This document shows, piece by piece, positions 14,358-22,162 of a stretch of 25,649 nucleotides of DNA. The position numbers and the translations under genes are program-made. The stretch's first letter is position 1; the number at the start of each line of letters is the position of its first letter. Below the pieces are notes generated by a model that saw only the letters and a program-made list of their open reading frames with translations, was not told where the DNA came from and ran no database searches. Source of the DNA: Firmicutes bacterium UBA5486 (GTDB taxonomy: Bacteria; Bacillota; UBA4882; UBA10575); contig DIPO01000061.1 of the NCBI GenBank assembly GCA_002427045.1, positions 44,713-70,361 on the forward strand, read 5' to 3'.

Positions 14358-16754
14358 ATGAGATATGGATATTTTGATAATAAAAATCGTGAGTACGTTA
14401 TCGAACGCCCAGATATCCCGGTTTCCTGGACTAATTATTTAGGAGTAAAAGACTTTTGCACGGTTATATCCCACAACGCGGGTGGTTATTCTTTTTATCA
14501 ACAACCACAACATCACCGTATTACACGGTTCCGTCCTAACGCCGTTCCTCTTGATCGTCCCGGCCATTATGTATACTTACGTGATGATGAGTCGGGAGAA
14601 TACTGGTCACTTTCATGGCAACCAGTTGGTTTAGAGCTGAAAAAAGCTACATATCAATGCCGACACGGTCTTTCATATTCTAAATTTTCTTGTGAATATC
14701 AAGGAATAGAAGCAGAGCAACTACTTTTCATACCTATAAATGATACAGTTGAGCTTTGGGATGTAAAGATTAAAAATAACACCGATAAGAACCGCCACTT
14801 AAGTATCTTCTCTTATGTGGAATTCTCCTTCCATCATATTGACATCGATAATCAAAACTTCCAAATGAGTCTTTATGCCAGTGGCTCCAATTATCAAGAT
14901 GGTATTATCGAATATGATTTCTTCTATGAACCATGGACTTTCCACTATTTTACTGGCAACTTTAAACCTGACAGTTATGATGCATTACGCGACCATTTCC
15001 TTGGTCCCTACCGTACAGAATCAAATCCACTAGCCGTTGAAAAAGGACGCTGCTCCAACAGCAGCGAACTAGGAGGCAACCATTGTGGTGCTCTGCATAA
15101 AGAGCTCTCCTTAGCACCGGGGGAAGAAAAACGGATAATTTTTATGTTAGGGGTAGGAAACCGAGAAACTGGCCGAAAAATGAAGGAAAAATATGCAAGC
15201 CTTGATAATGTAGATCATGCTTTTATTGAACTAAAGGAATACTGGAGTAAAAAATTGGCCAAATTGCAATGTAATACTCCCAATGATGGACTGAATACAA
15301 TGATTAATACCTGGAACCTTTACCAAGCGGAAACCTGCGTGGTATGGTCTAGATTTGCTTCTTTTATTGAAGTAGGTGGTCGTACCGGACTTGGGTACCG
15401 GGATACAGCTCAAGATATAATGAGTATCCCACATACTAATCCAGAAAAAGTTCGTCAGCGGATCATTGAATTATTAAGAGCCCAAGTCAAAAGGGGATAC
15501 GGATTACATCTATTTGAACCAGAATTATTTGATCCAAACCGACAACCGGCACCTAAATTTAAATCCCCAACCGTCGTACCAGAATCCGCACCAAATAGCC
15601 TTATTCACGGCCTTGAAGACACTTGTTCTGATGATCACCTCTGGCTAATTCCTTCAGTCTGCGAATATGTAAAAGAAACTGGAGATTATAAGTTTTTTGA
15701 AGAAATCCATCCTTTTGCTGATGGCGGAGAAGCTACAGTCTATGAACATTTAAAAAGAGCCTTGGATTTTTCTGCTGAACAAGTGGGAAAAACCGGGATC
15801 TGTAAAGGACTCCGCGCTGATTGGAACGACTGCCTTAATCTAGGCGGCGGCGAAAGCGCCATGGTCTCTTTTCTTCATTACTGGGCATTACAAGCCTTTA
15901 TTGAAGCCGCCCATTTTCTAGGACGCCATGAAGATGAGCAATATTACTCCGCTTTAGCTGAGAAAGTACGCCAAGTATGCGAAGATAATTTATGGGATGG
16001 GCAATGGTACATCCGAGGCATTACAGCTAAAGGGGAGAAAATTGGAAGCCAAGATAATGAAGAAGGGAAAATCCATCTTGAATCGAATGCTCTCGCTGTA
16101 CTCTCTGGAGCGGCTTCTGATGAGCGTGGTCGAGCTTGTATGGACGCGGTCGACCAATATCTCTACTCTAATTGGGGCCTCCATCTGGTCTGGCCCGCTT
16201 ACACCAAACCAAATGATGATATCGGTTTTGTGACCAGGGTTTATCCAGGAATAAAAGAAAACGGCGCGATCTTTAGCCACCCCAATCCCTGGGCCATCAT
16301 CGCAGAATGTCGCTTAGGCCGTGGTAATCAGGGAATGAAATTTTATAATGCACTGTTACCTTATAATCAAAACGATCAGATTGAAATTCGTCAAGCAGAA
16401 CCCTACTCCTACTGTCAGTTTATCATCGGACGAGATCATATCGCTTTTGGCCGCGCCCGGCACCCTTGGCTAACCGGAAGCGCCGGTTGGGTTTACACGG
16501 CAGCTACTCAATGGATATTAGGTATTCGTCTTACTTTTGCCGGATTAATCATCGACCCCTGTATCCCGGAAAACTGGGACGAATTCCAAGTGACAAGAAG
16601 ATGGCAAGGAGCAACTTACCATATTACTGTCAAAAACCCCGATAGAGTACAAAAAGGGGTTAAAACAATCACCTTAAATGAAGAACCCATTCAAGGAGCA
16701 ATTCCCCCGCAAGCTGCCGGTACAACCCATCAAGTTATTGTAATAATGGGTTAA
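14358..16754 (+). CDS. chbP: N,N'-diacetylchitobiose phosphorylase (GH94)
   Basis: A 798-residue cytoplasmic inverting phosphorylase (the Vibrio enzyme is about 800). It opens MRYGYFDNKNREYVI with TNYLG and FCTVISHNAGGYSFY, the GH94 N-terminal beta-domain. The catalytic (alpha/alpha)6 barrel carries FIEVGGRTGLGYRDTAQD, GLRADWNDCLNLGGGES with the general acid Asp491 in DWND (488-491), and KENGAIFSHPNPW. These segments match from memory the Vibrio proteolyticus chitobiose phosphorylase much better than cellobiose phosphorylases. It cleaves (GlcNAc)2 with phosphate to GlcNAc-1-P and GlcNAc, saving one ATP per disaccharide. AAAGGAG lies before the ATG; GH20 follows after 12 bases and the mutase precedes it. 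No signal peptide, as expected. Confidence 0.94.
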   Translation: MRYGYFDNKNREYVIERPDIPVSWTNYLGVKDFCTVISHNAGGYSFYQQPQHHRITRFRPNAVPLDRPGHYVYLRDDESGEYWSLSWQPVGLELKKATYQCRHGLSYSKFSCEYQGIEAEQLLFIPINDTVELWDVKIKNNTDKNRHLSIFSYVEFSFHHIDIDNQNFQMSLYASGSNYQDGIIEYDFFYEPWTFHYFTGNFKPDSYDALRDHFLGPYRTESNPLAVEKGRCSNSSELGGNHCGALHKELSLAPGEEKRIIFMLGVGNRETGRKMKEKYASLDNVDHAFIELKEYWSKKLAKLQCNTPNDGLNTMINTWNLYQAETCVVWSRFASFIEVGGRTGLGYRDTAQDIMSIPHTNPEKVRQRIIELLRAQVKRGYGLHLFEPELFDPNRQPAPKFKSPTVVPESAPNSLIHGLEDTCSDDHLWLIPSVCEYVKETGDYKFFEEIHPFADGGEATVYEHLKRALDFSAEQVGKTGICKGLRADWNDCLNLGGGESAMVSFLHYWALQAFIEAAHFLGRHEDEQYYSALAEKVRQVCEDNLWDGQWYIRGITAKGEKIGSQDNEEGKIHLESNALAVLSGAASDERGRACMDAVDQYLYSNWGLHLVWPAYTKPNDDIGFVTRVYPGIKENGAIFSHPNPWAIIAECRLGRGNQGMKFYNALLPYNQNDQIEIRQAEPYSYCQFIIGRDHIAFGRARHPWLTGSAGWVYTAATQWILGIRLTFAGLIIDPCIPENWDEFQVTRRWQGATYHITVKNPDRVQKGVKTITLNEEPIQGAIPPQAAGTTHQVIVIMG

Positions 16755-16766
16755 GGAGGAACTAAA

Positions 16767-18764
16767 ATGAAAGAATTTAACTGTTTACTGCCAAAACCAG
16801 TTACTGTTATTCCTAAATTCGGTTGTCTCCGAATTACTCCTGAATTTACTATTGGTATCGAAGGCCGCAAAGGAAACAGAATATTTATAGGGGCTTCCCG
16901 CTTCCTTTCACGTTTGGCGGGAAGAACCGGTTTGTTTTTTGGCCATAATGAACCCATAACTAATACTAATAAATGCTCTTTAGTTTTAAATAGCCGACGC
17001 CAAGGAAAACTAATTTTAAGTGAAGATGAATCCTACATAATAGAAGTTAGTAAAGAAAAAGCGCTCCTTAGCGCAGAAACCGATCTTGGAATCTTAAGAG
17101 GCTTAGAAACAATACTCCAGTTGCTAACCGCGGATCAAGAGGGGTATTTTATTCCAGCTCTTAGTATTGAAGATCGGCCCCGGTTTCCCTGGCGAGGTCT
17201 AATGATTGATTGTGCCAGACACTTTCAACCCCTTGAGGTGATTAAACGTAATTTGGATGGAATGGCTGCAGTTAAGTTAAATGTTTTCCATTGGCATTTA
17301 ACCGATGATCAGGGGTTCCGGGTAGAAAGTAAGGTCTTTCCCCGCCTCCATCAATGCGGTTCACACGGAAATTATTATACACAGGAACAAATAAGGGAAG
17401 TGGTTACTTATGCCGATGAGCGCGGAATTAGAGTCATTCCTGAGTTTGATCTCCCCGGTCATACCAGTAGTTGGGTACTGGGATACCCTGAACTAGCCAG
17501 TGCTCCAGGCCCTTACCTTCCTGAAATCACTTTTGGTATTAAAGATACCGTGCTTAACCCGGCGCAGGAAGAAACTTATAATTTCCTGGAAACTTTTTTC
17601 CAGGAAATGGCCTCACTTTTCCCAGATGAGTATATTCATATTGGGGGAGATGAGACTAACGGGAAACAATGGTTGGCTAATCCGGAAATAAGAGCGTTTA
17701 TGAGTGCCAACCATCTTCATGATCCCCACGAGTTACAGAGCTATTTTAATCAAAGATTATTAACTATTTTAACTAATTTAAATAGAAAAATGATCGGCTG
17801 GGATGAAATTCTCTCCCCTAGCCTCCCCTCTACCATCGTAATTCAATCCTGGCGTGGGAAAGAGAGTATGGTTCAAGCAGCAAAACTTGGATATAAAAGT
17901 ATCCTCTCCCATGGTTATTACCTTGATCTGATCCAGCCAACTAATTTTCATTACCTTAATGATCCTTTGACTATAGAAGATGATTTAACCTTAGAACAAA
18001 GTATAAATATCCTCGGCGGAGAAGCTACTATGTGGAGTGAGTTTGTCTCACCTGAAACGATTGACTCTAGACTTTGGCCAAGAACCGCTGCTATAGCAGA
18101 AAGGCTTTGGTCCCCCTCTACCCACTGCTCTCTTGATGATCTTTACCAAAGATTAGATACCATTAGCCTTTACCTTGAAGAATTTGGCTTATCCCATGAA
18201 AAGAATTACCTAATGATGCTCAGAAGGCTAGTTGGTAGTGATGAGATTGCTCCTCTGAAAAATTTGGTTGATGTTTGTGAACCCGTTAAACTTTACCAAC
18301 GCGTTATTCAGCGCTCTTATACTACTTTTTCTCCCTTAACCCGCGTAGTGGATGCCGCCAGACCGGATGCCAAAATTGCGAGAAATTTTCAACAGCTAGT
18401 TGATGATTACCTCTCAAATTATGAACAAAGAAAAAACAACAGCCAACTCCTGACGGAGCTTGAAAAATGGCTTAATCTATGGCTTAATAATCATAGCGCT
18501 TTAGAACCGATTATTAAGCGTTCTCCAGTTCTCCACGAGATTCATAGTCTCTCCACTGACCTGTCAATGGTAGCGGGAATCGGGCTAGAAACCTTACAAT
18601 TACTTGAGACGTATAGAGAAAAACAGATTAACCTGGATGGGTTCTACGAGAGGCAAAAATATATTTTAGAAGAAGCTAAAAAACCTCGTGGTCAAGTAGA
18701 ATTAGTTATAGTTTCTGCAATTGAAAAATTAGTTAAACTAGCCTGGGAAATAAGCCAGCTATAG
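16767..18764 (+). CDS. Cytoplasmic beta-N-acetylhexosaminidase (GH20)
   Basis: A 665-residue GH20 enzyme. An N-terminal GH20b-like domain (about residues 10-135) leads into the catalytic barrel (about 140-455). Visible motifs are FPWRGLMIDCARHFQ, LNVFHWHLTDDQGFR, RVIPEFDLPGHTSSW, HIGGDETNGKQW with the catalytic pair Asp295-Glu296, and the tryptophans of GWDEI, SWRGK and GGEATMWSEF. A C-terminal helical region of about 200 residues follows. It has no signal peptide and so works in the cytoplasm, like its Vibrio counterpart beside the phosphorylase gene. It would remove GlcNAc from imported chito-oligosaccharides or other GlcNAc glycosides that the phosphorylase cannot use. TTAAGGAGG sits right after the phosphorylase stop. 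Its stop is 21 bases from the convergent cupin gene, with no obvious terminator between. Confidence 0.95.
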   Translation: MKEFNCLLPKPVTVIPKFGCLRITPEFTIGIEGRKGNRIFIGASRFLSRLAGRTGLFFGHNEPITNTNKCSLVLNSRRQGKLILSEDESYIIEVSKEKALLSAETDLGILRGLETILQLLTADQEGYFIPALSIEDRPRFPWRGLMIDCARHFQPLEVIKRNLDGMAAVKLNVFHWHLTDDQGFRVESKVFPRLHQCGSHGNYYTQEQIREVVTYADERGIRVIPEFDLPGHTSSWVLGYPELASAPGPYLPEITFGIKDTVLNPAQEETYNFLETFFQEMASLFPDEYIHIGGDETNGKQWLANPEIRAFMSANHLHDPHELQSYFNQRLLTILTNLNRKMIGWDEILSPSLPSTIVIQSWRGKESMVQAAKLGYKSILSHGYYLDLIQPTNFHYLNDPLTIEDDLTLEQSINILGGEATMWSEFVSPETIDSRLWPRTAAIAERLWSPSTHCSLDDLYQRLDTISLYLEEFGLSHEKNYLMMLRRLVGSDEIAPLKNLVDVCEPVKLYQRVIQRSYTTFSPLTRVVDAARPDAKIARNFQQLVDDYLSNYEQRKNNSQLLTELEKWLNLWLNNHSALEPIIKRSPVLHEIHSLSTDLSMVAGIGLETLQLLETYREKQINLDGFYERQKYILEEAKKPRGQVELVIVSAIEKLVKLAWEISQL

Positions 18765-18785
18765 CGGCTTTAAAAACCTCAGAAC

Positions 18786-19328
18786 TTATCTTACATCTGG
18801 CCATAATTCACGAACAGTATCTATTAAAAACTGATGTTGGTTCTGATCTAGACTATAGACAGGTGAATTAGCAGAGGTCGTATCCCGGTTCTCTACTATT
18901 AGAACCAAGGCATCTTTACTCACAGTATGATTGTGCCAAACCGACTTTTTAATATTATAAATCTTAAACGGTTTCATCTCCAGGGGGATGATCTCTTCTA
19001 CCCGATCGCTGTTGCCACCTAGAAACAAGAGACATCTCCCGCGAAGCAAAACAAAGACCTCATCCGTCTCATCATGCCGTTGCATGGTCCGGATTTCATC
19101 TGCCAAGAGTTCATCAGAATAACTGAGAACCGCCACTCGCCATGATTCATAGTCTACCAGCGGCAAATAGCCCTCTCCTGTCTGTTCATATACTTCGTAC
19201 CAGGTAGGCTTCTTTTGTTCATTCGATTCCTTCGGTTTTTCTCTATTATCTTTAATCTTTTTACTGCCTATGATCTCTTTTGGTTCTTTATTCTTTATCG
19301 CTATCTTATTTTCTTTCATCTTCTTCAT
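18786..19328 (-). CDS. Cupin-fold protein of unknown function
   Basis: A 180-residue protein. The first 40 or so residues are a lysine- and glutamate-rich, low-complexity tail, probably disordered. The remainder is a single cupin barrel with the first motif RHDETDEVFVLLRGRCLLF (metal-type His and Glu) and the second around VWHNHTVSKDALVLIVEN. There is no signal peptide, so it is cytoplasmic. Its start overlaps the end of the phosphorylase gene by 23 bases, with GAGGAG 3 bases before the ATG at 19328 and 12 bases before an in-frame ATG at 19319. Close coupling to a sugar phosphorylase suggests a role in the same pathway, for example binding or isomerising a sugar or sugar phosphate, but the sequence does not show which. 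It could also be regulatory. Confidence 0.8.
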   Translation of the reverse strand: MKKMKENKIAIKNKEPKEIIGSKKIKDNREKPKESNEQKKPTWYEVYEQTGEGYLPLVDYESWRVAVLSYSDELLADEIRTMQRHDETDEVFVLLRGRCLLFLGGNSDRVEEIIPLEMKPFKIYNIKKSVWHNHTVSKDALVLIVENRDTTSANSPVYSLDQNQHQFLIDTVRELWPDVR

Positions 19329-22161
19329 TCACTCCTCTATCTAATATCACCTCGAGGCGATGTGCAATGCCTTCAAGGTCTTCAATCCAATGCCTACTAA
19401 TGATCATACCCCCATCAACTGGCCTTCCCTTGATCTCTACTCCATCAATCCGGACGTTTTGAATCTGGTAATTCTTGTATTCCAACAAAGAATGGTTAAT
19501 ATATTCTATAGTCAGGCGTTTATTCGCAAAGATACAATTTACAGAGGCCTTTCCTTCTAAGGTGAAGTTTTCTCGTAGTAATTGTGGTTTGAGGAAGAGA
19601 TCTCCTTCGCACCCTTTAACTCCATATACCTCAGTCAACATCGTCAGCAGCAGCCAACTGGCGGATCCGGTTAGGTAATGATACATTCCCCTACCACAGC
19701 TGGTAAAATACTCAGGGATCCCTGGTAAGATCCGGCTTTTATCAAACTCTGTAGCCTGCCGGTAAAGGGAGGTAAGTACTTGGTGCCCTTCAACAACAAA
19801 ACCTTGTTTATAGAGGGCATAAGCGTACATTACTACCATGTGACTAAAAACCGCCCCATTCTCCTTATGTCCATAAGCAAAACCGGTGAATCGGCCAAGA
19901 TCGGTTGAGATCTCGCAAAAGTCTGTATTTAACCTGTACCCGCCAGTCTCCGGGTCTTTTAAGTAACTGTCAACTGCATTAATAACCGCTCGAACCTGTT
20001 CTTTAGTAGCGATCCCTGACATCACAGTAAAGACTTGCCCAGTAAGGGTCATTCGTATTCCTGATCGATGGGGTCCTTCCACCCGCTTTCCATTATTATC
20101 ATAATACCCATTAAACCAAAACCTTCCTTCACCATCGCCGATCCATTCCCTTTCACGGATCTGTTTCGTCAGCCAATTGGCTTTACGTAGCAGATCCACT
20201 TTTAGGAGAGTAAGAGGTATTTTCACTTTTTCTCCATCAATAGAGTGGCAGCAGGAATCAAAGTACCTCTCTAGTCTCTGCTGTTTCTCTTGAGGGGAAT
20301 CATAATTTACCGGTTCTTCCGAAAGGTCGATCAGGAGCATTAATTCTTTGGTAATTCTAATCCGTTCAATCCCGGCCTTATCTTGAAGAGTATCCATCAA
20401 CCCCGCAAGTTCTCGTAAGTTTTGACAGTATAAAGCAGTCAAGGCAACGCTTTCACCTTTTTCACCCGCTAGATCAAAGGCATCGTTCCAATCAGCACCT
20501 TCTAATCGTATATTATTATGGGCACCAACATTGAAGAATTGAGTAATATTTTGCACCAGCAAATGCTCTAAGATTGTGCCACGGTAAATACTCCCATCTG
20601 CCTGGCGAAGAAGAGTTCCGTCCTTTGGTTGCCAAGATGGGTCTTTTTTTCTTCCCCGGTGCGATTGCCCGTCTTTAAAATAGGTCTGTTCTTCCAAAAG
20701 AAACTCTAGATCGCCACTGAAGTTTAGATAAAGGTTAGTTGTAAGAAATGGCCATGCTCCGTGGTCCATCCATACCCGAATAATATTATTCCGATCCGCA
20801 ATAAATTCCCCGGAACGGGAACCTATAATCGTCGCATTACTCCCGTCAATCCTCACTCCGGCAAAGTTATCATAAAGCAACGACCGAACCTTCTCCGGTT
20901 CCAGTAATAATAAGGCCTGACAGTCCTGCCACAGATCACGCCAACCCCGTCCACCCCGCCCATAATCGTGATGTGGGAGAAAAGAGCAGCCATAAATCCG
21001 GCGAAGAACCGATTGTACCGCTACCCACCGCATCCAGCAATCGAAGTCTTGATCTTGTGAGCGAAAGGTAACTCGATCAGCTATATTATTCCAATGAGAA
21101 CGAACCGCCTCCAACTCTTGCCTGAAAACCGTTTCCTTTAGATAAGGAGATACCATCTCTTCGAGAGGAGTCCTTCCTTCTTGATGAATACCTAAGGCTA
21201 AAAGATAGGAACGCTCTTGACCGGGTTCAAGAGTAAAAGACTGGAAACGAAGAGCACCAATTGCTTCATAACCCTGGTAACTCACGCCTGAGTCACAGAA
21301 AGAGTCAAGATTCTTTACTACAGCCTCTGGCCAATCCAAAGTCCCCCCTTCTCCAATAAACTCTTCCAGTAATGGGAAGAAACCAAGGGGAGGAAGACCG
21401 TCGCCCTCTGCTCCAAAGACCCCGTAGGCAATCTGGTTTAGAATATGTCCCCGTTCATTAAATTGAAAAGTCGGACAAACAGAGACTCCAAAGGTACTAG
21501 TCTGAATCCGCTGGAGAAGTGAGGTAACGTGCCGATGGTCTCTGAGGTTATCTGCAGAGCGCCCATAAATCGGAACCGCCGCCGTTGGCGTGAGCCTATA
21601 TGGTTTTTCTCCGCGGTTTTTAACTGTAATTTTTAGCAGTTCCACCGTGTTATCATTGGCTGGGACAAAAGCAGTAACAGTTGCTTCCAGATTAAGGAGA
21701 AGACTCTTTCGTCTTACTCGGAACCATAAAAGCCCTGCCTCCAGGACAGATTCTTCAATCTTTTGATAACTAAACTTTTGAGATGATTGGCGAGCGGAAG
21801 CACCCGTAACAGACCACGGTCCGTAGCCTTCGATAAAAAACCAGAAGTTTCTGGAGGGGTAGGAGTTATAAAGATCCGATGCCGAAACCGGAGAGAGGAG
21901 AAAGGTGTGTTGATTAAGTTTAGCATCACCATGAAGCATTGGAGTAATGGCTGACTTCATACCAGCCTCATTAGCTAAAGGAAAATATAGGCAGTTGACA
22001 TACTCCGGATCTTTTAAGGTAAAATCGCCGCGGTTATTGCTAAATCTCCATCTCGTTTGGTTGTAGTTTTTCATAAAGCTTTCCCATCCCCTTCTATATA
22101 TTTTAAAGGAATTTAGCCGAATCTCGTCGTAAATCTCTTCAAACGACTTGAAGCTAAACAC
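19306..22161 (-). CDS. GH94/GH161-like inverting phosphorylase, probable beta-1,3-glucan oligosaccharide phosphorylase
   Basis: A 951-residue protein of the GH94 glycoside phosphorylase clan, longer than the roughly 800-residue chitobiose and cellobiose enzymes. The N-terminal beta domain has LYFPLANEAGM (58-68) and the SRNFWFFIEGYGPWS segment (103-117). The barrel has RGGRGWRDLWQDCQA, the general-acid motif ADWND (556-560, Asp560), GHKENGAVFSH and HYLTGSASW. It lacks a signal peptide and so acts in the cytoplasm. It is not a close relative of the chbP product encoded at 14358-16754. Its place one base after a GH81 beta-1,3-glucanase gene suggests laminaribiose or laminari-oligosaccharide substrates, giving glucose-1-phosphate. 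The GTG start at 22161 is coupled to the GH81 stop; an ATG at residue 30 is a possible alternative. Family known, substrate inferred. Confidence 0.82.
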   Translation of the reverse strand: MFSFKSFEEIYDEIRLNSFKIYRRGWESFMKNYNQTRWRFSNNRGDFTLKDPEYVNCLYFPLANEAGMKSAITPMLHGDAKLNQHTFLLSPVSASDLYNSYPSRNFWFFIEGYGPWSVTGASARQSSQKFSYQKIEESVLEAGLLWFRVRRKSLLLNLEATVTAFVPANDNTVELLKITVKNRGEKPYRLTPTAAVPIYGRSADNLRDHRHVTSLLQRIQTSTFGVSVCPTFQFNERGHILNQIAYGVFGAEGDGLPPLGFFPLLEEFIGEGGTLDWPEAVVKNLDSFCDSGVSYQGYEAIGALRFQSFTLEPGQERSYLLALGIHQEGRTPLEEMVSPYLKETVFRQELEAVRSHWNNIADRVTFRSQDQDFDCWMRWVAVQSVLRRIYGCSFLPHHDYGRGGRGWRDLWQDCQALLLLEPEKVRSLLYDNFAGVRIDGSNATIIGSRSGEFIADRNNIIRVWMDHGAWPFLTTNLYLNFSGDLEFLLEEQTYFKDGQSHRGRKKDPSWQPKDGTLLRQADGSIYRGTILEHLLVQNITQFFNVGAHNNIRLEGADWNDAFDLAGEKGESVALTALYCQNLRELAGLMDTLQDKAGIERIRITKELMLLIDLSEEPVNYDSPQEKQQRLERYFDSCCHSIDGEKVKIPLTLLKVDLLRKANWLTKQIREREWIGDGEGRFWFNGYYDNNGKRVEGPHRSGIRMTLTGQVFTVMSGIATKEQVRAVINAVDSYLKDPETGGYRLNTDFCEISTDLGRFTGFAYGHKENGAVFSHMVVMYAYALYKQGFVVEGHQVLTSLYRQATEFDKSRILPGIPEYFTSCGRGMYHYLTGSASWLLLTMLTEVYGVKGCEGDLFLKPQLLRENFTLEGKASVNCIFANKRLTIEYINHSLLEYKNYQIQNVRIDGVEIKGRPVDGGMIISRHWIEDLEGIAHRLEVILDRGVNEEDERK

Positions 22162-22162
22162 T

